Notes: generated from the sequence alone by a model not told the origin. A stretch of DNA of 30,006 nucleotides from CAXRDE01 sp964342365 (GCA_964342365.1 CAYFGW010000021.1:1-30006), one strand, 5' to 3'; counted from the stretch's first letter, positions 1-9,015 are shown. Made by a program: numbers and translations.

Positions 1-2
1 CT

Positions 3-2810
3 GCCTATGCCCGCCAGTTTCTTGGACAAATGCAGAAACCCGACGTGGAATCCATCGAAGGTCTCTCTCCCGCTATTTCCATCGACCAAAAATCCACCAG
101 TCACAATCCTCGCTCCACGGTGGGCACCGTCACCGAGATTTATGATTATCTGCGTTTGCTCTACGCGCGCATTGGTGTGCCCCATTGCCCGGACTGTGGT
201 GAAACCATCAGTTCTCAGAGCATCGATCAAATTGTGGATCAGGTTTTAGAAATCGAGGAAGGTAGCAAGCTCTACATTCTGGCCCCCTTAATCAACGGAC
301 GCAAAGGCGAGTACAAGTCTTTGTTGCAAAATCTGATACAGGAAGGCTTTACCCGCGCCAAAATAGACGGTGAATATGTAGAACTGGCGGACGATATTCA
401 GCTGGCCAAAACCAAAAAGCACACCATTGAACTGGTGGTAGATCGCATTCGTATGAAAGATGGTCTCCAGTCTCGACTTACCGAGTCTTTACAGCTGGCG
501 CTAACCAAAGGGGAAGGCATGGCGCGAGTAGAAGCCATGGACGGCAGTTTTAGCCATTTGTACAATCAAAATTTGTCCTGTGCCAGCTGCGGTTACAGTT
601 TCCCTGAAATGGCACCCCGTTTGTTTTCGTTTAACAGTCCTTTTGGAGCCTGTGACACCTGCCACGGTCTTGGCACGAAACAAGAAATTATGCCCGGCAA
701 AATCGTACCCATGCCTTCTCTTAGCTTAAATCAGGGGGCCGTGCGTCCCTGGAGCCGCAGCCTGGACAAGAAAAAAGGGTCTTACTTACGCACCTTACTC
801 AAAGGGCTGCAAGATGAACTATTTTTTGACATGGATACCCCTTTTGAGGATTTGCCCGAAAATGTGAAGCACGTGCTGTTGTATGGTTACCCGCAACGCA
901 TTCAGGTGGAGTATCAGAGCAAGGGCCGGGGCAAAATGCATTACAGCTTTATGACCCGCTTTGAAGGCGCCATTCCTCGCCTTCGCCGGCTGTACGAAGA
1001 AAGCCCTTCCGACTCCACGCGCAATGAGGTGGAAAGCTATATGGAGAAAGCCCCCTGTCCGGATTGCGAAGGTAAACGTTTACAACCCGCCAGTCTGGCG
1101 GTTCGCATTGGTCAAGAATCCATTGCGGACGTCACGGGCTATTCCATTGAAGGCTTTTCCCAATGGTTGCACGGCCTGAATTTGAGTGCCCGGGAGCAAA
1201 TGATTGCCGACCTGATCCTGAGAGAACTAGAAGAACGTTCCAGCTTTTTATTGAACGTGGGACTGGATTATTTGAGTCTGGGCCGTACCGCCAATACCCT
1301 TTCCGGTGGAGAGGCACAGCGGATTCGTCTGGCCACTCAAATTGGCTCGGGTTTGGTGGGCGTCTTGTATATTTTGGACGAACCCAGCATCGGCTTACAC
1401 CAGCGGGACAACCAGCGTCTCTTGAACACCCTCAAGCGCCTGCGGGATCTGGGCAATAGTTTGATTGTGGTAGAACACGATGAAGATACCATCAGAGATG
1501 CGGATTATCTGGTAGATATTGGCCCCAGGGCAGGCCGTCACGGGGGTAGCATTGTGGCCCAGGGCAGCCTGAAAGAAGTGGTCAAGGTCAAAGAGTCTCT
1601 CACGGGACAGTATATGAGCGGCAAAAAAGGCATTCTCCCACCGGACGTGCGCCGCGAAGGTAACGGCAAAACCCTCACGATTGTGGATGCCCATCTGAAT
1701 AATTTACAGCATTTGAATGTGGATATTCCCCTGGGCAAATTTATTTGCATTACCGGCGTGAGTGGCTCCGGTAAATCCAGCCTGATTAACGGAATCCTGG
1801 CTCCCTTTGTACAGCACATGCTGCACAAACGCATTCCGAGACCTTTATACGTCAAAGAGGTGCAGGGTATTGAGCACGTGGACAAAATGATCCGCATTGA
1901 TCAATCCCCCATTGGCCGCACACCCCGTTCCAACCCCGCCACCTACACCGGCTTATTCACCCCCATTCGAGAACTTTTTGCCCAGAGCGTGGAGGCCAAA
2001 GTGAGGGGGTATAAACCCGGGCGTTTTAGCTTTAACGTGAAGGGGGGACGCTGCGAATCCTGCAAAGGCGACGGCGTACTCAAAATTGAAATGCACTTTC
2101 TGCCCGATGTGTACGTTCCTTGCGAAGTGTGCAAGGGCAAACGCTATAACCGGGAAACGCTGGAAGTCAAATGGAAGGGCGCCACAATTTCTGATGTGTT
2201 GAATATGACCGTGGAAGAGGGACTGGAGCACTTTGCCAATATCCCTTCTATCAAACGCAAACTGCAAACCCTCGTGGACGTGGGACTGGACTATATTCAG
2301 TTGGGCCAGTCTGCCACCACCCTGTCAGGGGGTGAAGCCCAGCGCATTAAGCTGGCCACCGAATTGAGCAAACGCAGCACGGGCAAAACCCTGTATCTGC
2401 TGGATGAGCCTACCACCGGCCTGCACTTTGCCGACGTGGAAAAGTTGCTCAACGTCCTCCAGCGTCTGGTAGATAAGGGCAATACGGTGCTGGTGATTGA
2501 ACACAATCTGGACGTGATTAAAGTGGCTGACCACCTTATTGATATCGGGCCCGAAGGAGGGAGTCGCGGTGGACAAATCGTGGCCGAAGGCACGCCAGAG
2601 GCGGTGAGTAAAATCAAAAAATCCTTTACAGGCCAGTTTCTCAAGCCTCTGCTGGAAACCCGCAAGGTCAGCAATCCTTCAAAGCCCGCAAAAAAAGCGG
2701 CCAAAAAGACGACCAAAAAAACAAGCACCAAGACCGCCACAAAAACCACTGCAAAAAAAGCGGTCAAAAAGAAAACCACGAAAAAGAGCCCGAAGAAGGT
2801 AAAAGCTTAA
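3..2810 (+). CDS. uvrA: UvrABC excinuclease subunit A, 5'-truncated by window edge
   Basis: UvrA is the damage-scanning ATPase of nucleotide excision repair; as a dimer it loads UvrB on damaged DNA. The reading frame is open from base 3 (AYARQFLGQM...), so about 65 N-terminal residues, including the first Walker A, lie outside the window. Visible in order are: the signature-domain start (EGLSPAISIDQK), a CPDC pair near 187, the first zinc module (CASCGY...CDTC, about 580-662), the first LSGGEAQR with LDEPSIGLH (about 1300-1400), the second Walker A GVSGSGKSS (about 1756), the C-terminal zinc module (CESC...CEVC, about 2056-2138), and the second LSGGEAQR with LLDEPTTGLH (about 2322-2420). The last 45 residues (about 2673-2807) form a Lys/Ala/Thr-rich tail with 19 lysines, which ordinary UvrA lacks. 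The TAA overlaps the stop of the convergent GT41 gene. Identity is very secure; the role of the tail is unknown. Confidence 0.97.
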   Translation, partial: AYARQFLGQMQKPDVESIEGLSPAISIDQKSTSHNPRSTVGTVTEIYDYLRLLYARIGVPHCPDCGETISSQSIDQIVDQVLEIEEGSKLYILAPLINGRKGEYKSLLQNLIQEGFTRAKIDGEYVELADDIQLAKTKKHTIELVVDRIRMKDGLQSRLTESLQLALTKGEGMARVEAMDGSFSHLYNQNLSCASCGYSFPEMAPRLFSFNSPFGACDTCHGLGTKQEIMPGKIVPMPSLSLNQGAVRPWSRSLDKKKGSYLRTLLKGLQDELFFDMDTPFEDLPENVKHVLLYGYPQRIQVEYQSKGRGKMHYSFMTRFEGAIPRLRRLYEESPSDSTRNEVESYMEKAPCPDCEGKRLQPASLAVRIGQESIADVTGYSIEGFSQWLHGLNLSAREQMIADLILRELEERSSFLLNVGLDYLSLGRTANTLSGGEAQRIRLATQIGSGLVGVLYILDEPSIGLHQRDNQRLLNTLKRLRDLGNSLIVVEHDEDTIRDADYLVDIGPRAGRHGGSIVAQGSLKEVVKVKESLTGQYMSGKKGILPPDVRREGNGKTLTIVDAHLNNLQHLNVDIPLGKFICITGVSGSGKSSLINGILAPFVQHMLHKRIPRPLYVKEVQGIEHVDKMIRIDQSPIGRTPRSNPATYTGLFTPIRELFAQSVEAKVRGYKPGRFSFNVKGGRCESCKGDGVLKIEMHFLPDVYVPCEVCKGKRYNRETLEVKWKGATISDVLNMTVEEGLEHFANIPSIKRKLQTLVDVGLDYIQLGQSATTLSGGEAQRIKLATELSKRSTGKTLYLLDEPTTGLHFADVEKLLNVLQRLVDKGNTVLVIEHNLDVIKVADHLIDIGPEGGSRGGQIVAEGTPEAVSKIKKSFTGQFLKPLLETRKVSNPSKPAKKAAKKTTKKTSTKTATKTTAKKAVKKKTTKKSPKKVKA

Positions 2811-4861
2811 TCTGCCGCGGTTTGCCTCTTTCTTGTGGACTTTAAAAAGGAGGCAAATTGCGTAACCGCAGCTGGGTTTTCAAAAATGCGATCCCGCTGT
2901 GCCCGCAAATGCTGTTGGATACGCAGGTGCTCCCGGGGGCTCTGCGCCAGGAACAGGGCTCGTTTTACATAGGCTTTTTTATCGGGCACAATGGCCTCTT
3001 CGTAAGCCATGGCCCTACATAAACCGGCCGTGATTTGCCCTACCATTTGTGAAGTGGGCTGAGTGACAAGCGCGGCTCCCCAGGCCAGGGCCTGATAAGT
3101 AGTGGTGCCACCCCCATAGTGTAAAGGGTCTAAAATCACGTCGGTGGTTTGCAACAAATGTAAAAAGTCCTGATTGGATAACTCGGGGAAAACCCAGATG
3201 CGAGGCATAAGGTCAGGCATTGCGTGTTGAAAACGCCGGGTAATTTCTTCGGCAATTTTTTGGTTTTTTGCGCTCACCAGCACCAGATGTCCCAGCGGAT
3301 CGGCCCGTAAAATGTCAGCGATATAGTCGTCAAAATCCGGGTGGAGCTTCAACATATTCTGGAGACAACCATAAACATGCCAGTCTTCCTGTAAACCAAA
3401 GTGGTCCCGTCCTACGGGCTCAGGAAAAGTAAAAGACGGCACGTAAGAAGGAAACTCGGGCCCCGCCACCAGCGTTTCCGTGTAATTTTTTTGCCCATCA
3501 GCGTGTTCCATCAGCGCCGACGAGTAAAAATAGTCCATGGATTGCAGTCCGGTGGTTCCCGGATTCATCCATGAAGTGAACTGCGCGGGAGCCACCCGAA
3601 AGAGGGCCAGAGCATACTGCTGAAAATCCCAGGCGGGCTCCGTAAAAAACATGGCGTCCAGGCGGCTCTGGCGAATTTGACGGGCCGCCGCGTAAGGATC
3701 CTGTGTAATCAGCTTCCAGTGCACGTGCTTTTGCTGCGACGTAAAATGATAGCGACGATCCGACTTAAACAAAAGCGCTACATCGGGAGAGGTGCAAAAC
3801 AAAGTTACCTCAAAATCTTCGGGGTCCAGTTGCGCAGCCAGTGCTCCTGCATAGACATAACCCAGAGAAATACTTTTGGAAGCCACCAGAATCCCCAGAT
3901 GAAAACGCTTCCGGGGAGGAGGAGCCACAAAAACTTCCGGAGGAATAAGCGTGCGCCGGGCCAGAGAAGCCATCAGACGCCGTAAGGAAAGCACACAGCC
4001 GTGGTGATACGCCACGTAGGCCGTATTGGTATGCAGTACAGAAAACATAAAAAAGACGCTGCGGGGCAGACGCACGGGCTGATGCTCCAGACGCTTTAAA
4101 AAGCGTTCCAGCGCCTGTTCCATTTGGATACGAAAACGCTCGATTTGTGAAGCACTTTTCATGACCACGGGGTAAGTGAGATCTCGCTTGAGTTGCCACA
4201 GTAACTGCCGGGGATTATGAGCCACCGCTTCCTCAAAGCACTGACGGGCCAGCTCATAAAATCCACGGCGCTCCAGCAGGTAACCCATCAAAAAAGACAC
4301 CAGGTCCAGTTTCGTGGGGTGCTGTTTCCCCACAGAAATCAGACTGTCCATAGCGGCATCCAGGTCCCCCATTTTATCGAGTGCTTGTGCCAGATAAAAG
4401 TAAACCGAGGGCTCTACCTGTTCATCTTCAAGGGCTTTCAAATAAAGCGGTAGCGCTGACTGCTCCAGCTTAAGATGGTCAAAAGATCGTGCCAATCGCA
4501 GGTAGAGTCGTGGCGTGACACGGTCCGGGCGAATTTGCAGGCATTTCGAAAAAGCCTCCAGACTCAAAAAAAAGTTAAACTGTTTTTCGTGGATTAGCCC
4601 CAGCTGATACCAGGCCTCCAGGTGCTTTTCTTGCCAATAAATCACCCGCTGATAAGCCCGCTTTGCAAGCTCTACACGGTGAGAAAACATCAGCCACTGC
4701 CCGCGCTCATAATGCAGAATCGCCCCCAACTGAGCGCGCAATGAGCGCTTTTCCTGCCGTTTTTGTAACCGCCTGACGCTGCGCAAAGCCCGCCCCAAAC
4801 GAGGGTAGTTTCCCTGACGACGGATGTGTTTAAGTTGGTGCTGTAAACGAGAACACCTCAA
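2807..4861 (-). CDS. TPR-containing GT41 (O-GlcNAc-transferase/SPINDLY-like) glycosyltransferase
   Basis: The 684-aa protein has a basic N-terminus, TPR-like helical repeats (about residues 70-220) and a C-terminal domain resembling GT41 O-GlcNAc transferases (about 318-680). Supporting motifs are APAQFTSWMNPGTTG followed by MDYF (the family's RPAPIQ...GYPGTSG...MDY), a lysine at K505 in NMLKLHP (matching the UDP-binding lysine of OGT) and DVILDPLHYGGGTTTYQAL (the family's D..LDT..GG.TT). GT41 enzymes move GlcNAc or a related sugar from UDP-sugar to Ser/Thr of proteins in the cytoplasm. The His-Pro motif usually found in the first Rossmann half (near residue 322-332) is replaced by SKSISLG, so activity or donor may differ. 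The start is TTG, inside a TTGA overlap with the upstream stop. A GGGGTG lies 8 nt upstream, so translation is probably coupled. It is the last gene of the minus-strand cluster with the ABC exporter. Confidence 0.85.
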   Translation of the reverse strand: MRCSRLQHQLKHIRRQGNYPRLGRALRSVRRLQKRQEKRSLRAQLGAILHYERGQWLMFSHRVELAKRAYQRVIYWQEKHLEAWYQLGLIHEKQFNFFLSLEAFSKCLQIRPDRVTPRLYLRLARSFDHLKLEQSALPLYLKALEDEQVEPSVYFYLAQALDKMGDLDAAMDSLISVGKQHPTKLDLVSFLMGYLLERRGFYELARQCFEEAVAHNPRQLLWQLKRDLTYPVVMKSASQIERFRIQMEQALERFLKRLEHQPVRLPRSVFFMFSVLHTNTAYVAYHHGCVLSLRRLMASLARRTLIPPEVFVAPPPRKRFHLGILVASKSISLGYVYAGALAAQLDPEDFEVTLFCTSPDVALLFKSDRRYHFTSQQKHVHWKLITQDPYAAARQIRQSRLDAMFFTEPAWDFQQYALALFRVAPAQFTSWMNPGTTGLQSMDYFYSSALMEHADGQKNYTETLVAGPEFPSYVPSFTFPEPVGRDHFGLQEDWHVYGCLQNMLKLHPDFDDYIADILRADPLGHLVLVSAKNQKIAEEITRRFQHAMPDLMPRIWVFPELSNQDFLHLLQTTDVILDPLHYGGGTTTYQALAWGAALVTQPTSQMVGQITAGLCRAMAYEEAIVPDKKAYVKRALFLAQSPREHLRIQQHLRAQRDRIFENPAAVTQFASFLKSTRKRQTAAD

Positions 4862-5154
4862 ATTCGAAACACCCCGTAAGGATCTCTGGGGTTTTGAGAA
4901 GGGCTCAGATGGCGCATCGCTCGCCGGGCAGCGGCCACCAGTTCGGCGTCTTCAGAAAAAACCTTTGTGCAGGTTACCAACACGGGAATCACTTCTGCAG
5001 AACCCGCTTTTTCCAGGGCATGGATATCCCTCAGGCAGTCCGCTCGCCGTGCGGGCGATAAAACAGGTAAGGAAGAACTCTCTGTAGAGTTCTCTACTAC
5101 ATCATCTATTAAGCGCTGAAGACGCTGACCCATCGCTTCCGGGGTATCACACAT
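4858..5154 (-). CDS. Small hypothetical protein between ABC exporter and GT41 gene
   Basis: This 98-aa soluble protein has no signal peptide or membrane segment. The second half (about residues 35-85) is helical and Ala/Val-rich, loosely like a HEAT-type repeat; no family is recognised. The ATG lies in an ATGTGTGA overlap with the stop of the ABC gene, and the stop lies in a TTGA overlap with the GT41 start. The gene is therefore embedded in a translationally coupled set. The context suggests a partner or substrate-handling role next to the glycosyltransferase and exporter, but nothing in the sequence proves this. Confidence 0.65.
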   Translation of the reverse strand: MCDTPEAMGQRLQRLIDDVVENSTESSSLPVLSPARRADCLRDIHALEKAGSAEVIPVLVTCTKVFSEDAELVAAARRAMRHLSPSQNPRDPYGVFRI

Positions 5155-6772
5155 GGGGTTCTGCTTCCGTTAAAGTCTCTTGTTCAAGATGCCACACCTT
5201 CTGAAACAAAGGCAAGAGAGACATGCGGTGGGTGGTGGCCAGACAGATCATATCGGGATAAGTCTGCCAGAGAGCGGTGAAAAGCTGTTTTTCTGTGTGC
5301 TCATCCACTTCTGCAGTGGCTTCATCCATCAACAGAAGCGCCGGCCGCAGCAAAAGGGCCCGGGCAATGGCCAGCCGTTGTTTTTCACCACCGGACAAAT
5401 AAACGCCGTTTTCTCCCATCAGGGTATCCAACCCCTCAGCCAAATGATTGAAACGCTCTGACAGTTGACAAATGTGAAGCACTTGCCAGAGCTCTTCTTC
5501 TGACACAGTAGCGCCCCCGGTGAGGTTTTCACGCACCGTACGATGAAAAAAGAAGGCCTCCTGTGGCACCAGCACCACAGCCTGCTTTCGCCAGGCCTCA
5601 GGCCAGTACACCCGCCCCTTTGCAAAGGGCGATACGCCCGCAATCGATTGCAATAAACTGCTTTTTCCCTGTCCGGATTTTCCAATCAGGGCCCATTTAC
5701 TGCCCGGCGGCAGGTCCCATTTTTCCAGCCTGAGCAAGGTTTTTTCACCCCGTACCAGCTCAATGTTTTTCAGACGGCAAAAAGGCTGCTGATGATATAG
5801 CACCAGAGCTTCAGCAGGATCCCAGTGGGCCGTTTCCAGACGCGTTAAGGACGCCTGCGCCCGCCGCACGGTGGCTGAGGTTTCGGCCCACCACAGACCC
5901 GGGTCTACAGCCAGCGCCACAGCGGTGGCAAAAGCCACGAGTTCTCCCAGCGATAGCCAGCCCTGACGCACAAAAAGAACGCATAAAAACAACACGGCAG
6001 CAATAACCGTCACCTGTAAGCTGCCCAGGACGGGACGCTCCAGCGCCTGAAGTTTAAGCACCTCAAGGTTTGCCCCAAGCCAGGTTTTATGACGCTGATG
6101 TAGGCGTGTTTTCTGCGGTTGCTGCCAGTGCATATGCTGCACCAGAAATCGCCCCCGCATCCCTTCTCCCATCTCATGATAAAGAGCGGCCACTTCAGAT
6201 TGCAGACGGGCCGCACGCGTAGGCAATAAGCGCTGCGCCTGTCGCAAAAGCAGATGAGCACACAGAGCCAGCCCCAACAAAACCAGCGTGAACAATACCG
6301 ATAAATAGAACAGGGCGAGCACCAGAATGCTCAGGAGGGCTATGGAAGGCAACCCACGATGCAGCAAGGCATAAATTCCCTGCTGCACCTGCCGGGTATC
6401 ATCCTGAAACAAACTCAGGGTTTCCTCAGGGTGAATTTGCCTTAAAGCACTATCCGGTGCCGCAAGTAAACGCCCGTAGGCCTCAGACTGCCAGCGCCGT
6501 TGCCAGCGCAGCGAAAGCTGCCCGGCCAGGTATTGCTGACCGTATTCAGCGCCATGACGAAAAATATAGAGCAGAACAATAGCGCCAAGCCAAAACCCAA
6601 CACGGGCCAGGGCCGCATCAGAAAACACCCGTTCAATGTGGCGGGCCAGAGGCACCAGGGCTGCGGTGGTTATCAACTGCAACCCCAGACAGGCCCAGAC
6701 GCCTGCCCAGCACAGCTTAAATCCCGGAATTGTCCGTAGCTGTGGCCACAGCTGCCTGAAAAAAGAAAGCAT
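5147..6772 (-). CDS. ABC transporter, fused permease and ATPase (exporter type, CydD-like layout)
   Basis: This 541-aa half-transporter joins an N-terminal transmembrane domain to a nucleotide-binding domain. Hydrophobic segments are visible near residues 15-45, 60-80, 135-175 and 250-285. The ATPase shows Walker A GKSGQGKSS (from about residue 363), the signature LSGGEKQRLAIARALL (about 458), Walker B ALLLMDEATAEVDE (about 480-493) and an H-loop TTHR (about 513). Such proteins dimerise in the inner membrane and export peptides, lipids or small thiols. The layout (one ORF, short N-terminus, no peptidase domain) resembles CydC/CydD and MsbA-like proteins, but the substrate cannot be read. It lies 12 nt downstream of the flavin reductase and overlaps the next gene by 8 nt. 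No strong Shine-Dalgarno precedes the ATG. Confidence 0.9.
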   Translation of the reverse strand: MLSFFRQLWPQLRTIPGFKLCWAGVWACLGLQLITTAALVPLARHIERVFSDAALARVGFWLGAIVLLYIFRHGAEYGQQYLAGQLSLRWQRRWQSEAYGRLLAAPDSALRQIHPEETLSLFQDDTRQVQQGIYALLHRGLPSIALLSILVLALFYLSVLFTLVLLGLALCAHLLLRQAQRLLPTRAARLQSEVAALYHEMGEGMRGRFLVQHMHWQQPQKTRLHQRHKTWLGANLEVLKLQALERPVLGSLQVTVIAAVLFLCVLFVRQGWLSLGELVAFATAVALAVDPGLWWAETSATVRRAQASLTRLETAHWDPAEALVLYHQQPFCRLKNIELVRGEKTLLRLEKWDLPPGSKWALIGKSGQGKSSLLQSIAGVSPFAKGRVYWPEAWRKQAVVLVPQEAFFFHRTVRENLTGGATVSEEELWQVLHICQLSERFNHLAEGLDTLMGENGVYLSGGEKQRLAIARALLLRPALLLMDEATAEVDEHTEKQLFTALWQTYPDMICLATTHRMSLLPLFQKVWHLEQETLTEAEPHV

Positions 6773-6784
6773 GAGGTTTAAAGG

Positions 6785-7378
6785 CTAAACGTACCAGCCC
6801 GCAAAGCCCACGTGCTCTTTTTGGGTCGCACCTTCAGCTTTGTCTTGCTCAAACTGAGCCTTAAGCAACTTTCCATACACTACCAGATCACGGCCCATAC
6901 GCTGCAAACGATCGCAGATTTTAGAATTCTCTATTTTCCCCTCGACAAATTCAGCGCTGCGGGCGCCCACCTGATAGGGCAAGGCCCAGCCGTGACAGTG
7001 CTGAATGGCAATACGCATTTGCGAGTTACAGCTCACGCCCAGGCTGCCGCCGGTAGAGGTAGCAATAGCAAAGGCTTTGCCAGCAAACTGCTGGTAATGG
7101 TAGTCAAAAAAGTTTTTAATGGCATTACTCATACACCCGTGATACTCCGGCGACACCACAATAAAAGCGTCGGCTTCAGAGGTTTTCTGTCGCAGGGAAC
7201 TCACCAGCGCATTTTGTTTGTAGTCTCTGTCTGTACGAAACAGCGGTAGTTCTTCGCGTAAGACGTCAAAGAATTCCACCTCAGCGCCCTGTTGTTTTGC
7301 GGCATCAGCAATGTGATGGGCCAGAATACGGGTATTTCCATCATCGCGAGTGCTGCCGTAGACGGCCAGTATTTTCAT
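6785..7378 (-). CDS. NADPH-dependent FMN reductase-like flavoprotein
   Basis: The 197-aa flavodoxin-fold protein starts MKILAVYGSTRDDGNT, the phosphate-binding loop of the NADPH-dependent FMN reductase family. It carries SPEYHGCMSNAIKNFFDY (about residues 95-112), the typical flavin-contacting region (PEYNxS/GxPxxLKN...D), and STGGSLG further on. Family members are cytoplasmic flavin, quinone, azo or metal reductases; the substrate here is open. The ATG is preceded by AAGGAGC with about 10 nt spacing. It is the first gene of the minus-strand cluster and runs divergently from rnpB. A TTGACT-16-TAAACT promoter candidate lies at 7418-7445. Confidence 0.88.
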   Translation of the reverse strand: MKILAVYGSTRDDGNTRILAHHIADAAKQQGAEVEFFDVLREELPLFRTDRDYKQNALVSSLRQKTSEADAFIVVSPEYHGCMSNAIKNFFDYHYQQFAGKAFAIATSTGGSLGVSCNSQMRIAIQHCHGWALPYQVGARSAEFVEGKIENSKICDRLQRMGRDLVVYGKLLKAQFEQDKAEGATQKEHVGFAGWYV

Positions 7379-7397
7379 GATTTTTGTGCTCCTTCCC

Positions 7398-7427
7398 TTG
7401 ACGGGTCATGGAGTCCTAGTTTAGCTT
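7398..7427 (+). promoter_or_regulatory. Candidate promoter of rnpB
   Basis: TTGACG (7398-7403) and TAGCTT (7422-7427) are separated by 18 bp. They would start transcription a few bases past 7427, close to the first base of the P1 helix of RNase P RNA at 7432. Confidence 0.5.
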
Positions 7428-7445
7428 ATGAATAAGCAAAGTCAA
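7418..7445 (-). promoter_or_regulatory. Candidate sigma70-type promoter of the flavin reductase cluster
   Basis: On the minus strand, TTGACT (7440-7445) and TAAACT (7418-7423) are separated by 16 bp, about 40 nt upstream of the reductase ATG. The -10 overlaps the rnpB -10 on the other strand, so the two promoters may compete. Seen by eye only. Confidence 0.45.
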
Positions 7446-7778
7446 TCAGGTGATTGCACATGATGTGAGGAAAGTCCGGGCTCCACAGAGCAGGGTGCTG
7501 GGTAACACCCAGCGGAGGCGACTCCGGGAAAGTGCCACAGAAAAGAACCGCTCTGTATTTGCTGAGCAAGGGCAGAGTAAGGGTGAAAAGGCGGTGTAAG
7601 AGACCCCCGGCAACGGTGTGAATCGTTGGCCAGGCAAACCCCATCCGGAGCAAGGCAAACAGAAGGCACAGGGCTGCTCGCCCTTCTTCGGGTTAGCTGC
7701 TAGAAAATACCGGTAACGGTATTTCCAGATAGATAATCACCCGCGACAAAACCCGGCTTATCGATTGACTTTGCTTAT
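7432..7778 (+). ncRNA. rnpB: RNase P RNA (bacterial, type A-like)
   Basis: This is the catalytic RNA of RNase P, which matures the 5' ends of tRNAs. The conserved 5' core GAGGAAAGTCCGGGCTCC is at 7467-7484, and the 3' core AGATAATCACC...ACAAAACCCGGCTTAT is at 7731-7762. The ends form a perfect 16-bp P1 helix between 7432-7447 and 7763-7778, which fixes the boundaries at about 347 nt. Internal hairpins include GCTGGGTAACACCCAGC (7488-7504) and GCCCTTCTTCGGGT near 7680. No U-rich terminator follows P1, so 3' processing or read-through into the downstream glycosyltransferase gene is possible. Confidence 0.96.
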
Positions 7779-7816
7779 CCCAAACCATCGCCCATGTGAG
7801 ATCGCTCGTGTTAAAC

Positions 7817-7839
7817 TGTATAAAATTAAGTTACGAGGG
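7817..7839 (+). promoter_or_regulatory. Candidate -10 and ribosome binding site for the GT4 gene
   Basis: TGTATAAAAT (7817-7826) resembles a -10 element, but no good -35 is visible. GAGGG (7835-7839) sits 6 nt before the ATG at 7846 and supports that start over the upstream ATG at 7765, which lies inside the RNase P RNA P1 helix. Confidence 0.35.
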
Positions 7840-7845
7840 CCACAA

Positions 7846-9015
7846 ATGAATATCTTAATGCTTACCTGGGAATATCCTCCGCGTATTGTAGGCGGTCTGG
7901 CACGCCACGCCGAAGAAATCTCAGAGGCTCTGGTGGAAAACTGGGAACAGGTAGACGTCATTACTGCCGCTCACAAAGATGCTCCTGACTACGAAGTACG
8001 CAACGGCGTTCACATCCACCGCATTCCTGAACCCATTAAAGCCCCGCAGTTTTTCCCCTGGATTTTGCACCTGAACTTCGGCATGCTCAGTAAAGCCCAT
8101 CAGATTATGCAAAGTCGCAATATTGATATTGTGCACGCCCACGACTGGTTAGTCACCCATACCGGTGTTCAACTCAAGCAAATCTATAACACCCCGCTGG
8201 TGGCCACCATTCACGCCACTGAAGCCGGGCGCTGGAACGGCATTCATAACGAAACCCAGGCCTACGTCAACAGCATGGAGTGGTTCTTAAATTACGAAAG
8301 CCGCCGCACCATTGTGTGCAGTGACTATATGCGCAATGAGGTCATGTCCAACTACGGTTTGCCCCACGAGAAAATAGACATTATCCCCAACGGCATCAAG
8401 CGCGAAAAGTTTGACTTTGATTTCCCTGACGCCCTTGATTTCAGACGGCGTCTGGCCGCCGATCATGAACCGCTGATTGTAAGCGCCGGACGGATGGTGC
8501 CCGAAAAAGGATTCCAGCATCTGGTGGCAGCGGCCGCAGATATTTTGCAAGATTTGCCCCAGTGTCGTTTTGTAGTGGCCGGGAAGGGCGGCATGCTCTC
8601 AGAGCTAAAAGCCAGAGCCGAAGCCTACGGCATTGCAGACCGCTTCATTTTGCCGGGCTATGTATCAGACGAAGATCTGCTCAAAATGCTGCGCGTGGCG
8701 GATGTGGGCGTTTACCCCAGCCTGTACGAACCCTTCGGCATTGTGGCCCTGGAAGCCATGGCGGCCCGTACCCCCGTGGTGGTGTCTGACACCGGCGGAC
8801 TGGGTGGTATTGTAGAACACGGCGTCAACGGCATCAAAACCTACGCCGGGTCTTCTGACTCTCTGGCCTGGGGTATTCGCGAAGTACTTTACAACCCCGA
8901 GTGGGCCAACTGGATGGTGGAGCAGGCTTATGCTCGCCTGATTGACACCTTCAACTGGGACATTATTGCTAAACAAACCAAACACGTGTACGAACGGGTT
9001 AAAGAGGGCCGATGA
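7846..9015 (+). CDS. GT4-family glycosyltransferase, glycogen/starch synthase-like
   Basis: The 389-aa GT-B protein begins MNILMLTWEYPPRIVGGLARH, the wording typical of GT4 glucan synthases and related sugar transferases. It has HAHDW, GRMVPEKGF in the C-terminal Rossmann half, and the nucleotide-sugar EX7E motif at E295/E303 (YEPFGIVALEAMA). GT4 members use ADP/UDP/GDP-sugars. Similarity to glycogen synthases and malQ nearby make an alpha-glucan role plausible but unproven. An in-frame ATG at 7765 is rejected because it lies in rnpB; 7846 has an SD and matches the family's N-terminus. The stop overlaps the next start (ATGA), making this the first of seven overlapping genes. Confidence 0.88.
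   Translation: MNILMLTWEYPPRIVGGLARHAEEISEALVENWEQVDVITAAHKDAPDYEVRNGVHIHRIPEPIKAPQFFPWILHLNFGMLSKAHQIMQSRNIDIVHAHDWLVTHTGVQLKQIYNTPLVATIHATEAGRWNGIHNETQAYVNSMEWFLNYESRRTIVCSDYMRNEVMSNYGLPHEKIDIIPNGIKREKFDFDFPDALDFRRRLAADHEPLIVSAGRMVPEKGFQHLVAAAADILQDLPQCRFVVAGKGGMLSELKARAEAYGIADRFILPGYVSDEDLLKMLRVADVGVYPSLYEPFGIVALEAMAARTPVVVSDTGGLGGIVEHGVNGIKTYAGSSDSLAWGIREVLYNPEWANWMVEQAYARLIDTFNWDIIAKQTKHVYERVKEGR

Noticed and set aside
7426..7669. Several 70-75 codon minus-strand frames
   Set aside because: They lie entirely within rnpB, whose structure explains the sequence.
7765..7845. 27-codon N-terminal extension of the GT4 gene starting at ATG 7765
   Set aside because: It begins inside the RNase P RNA P1 helix, has no SD, and the family N-terminus starts at 7846.
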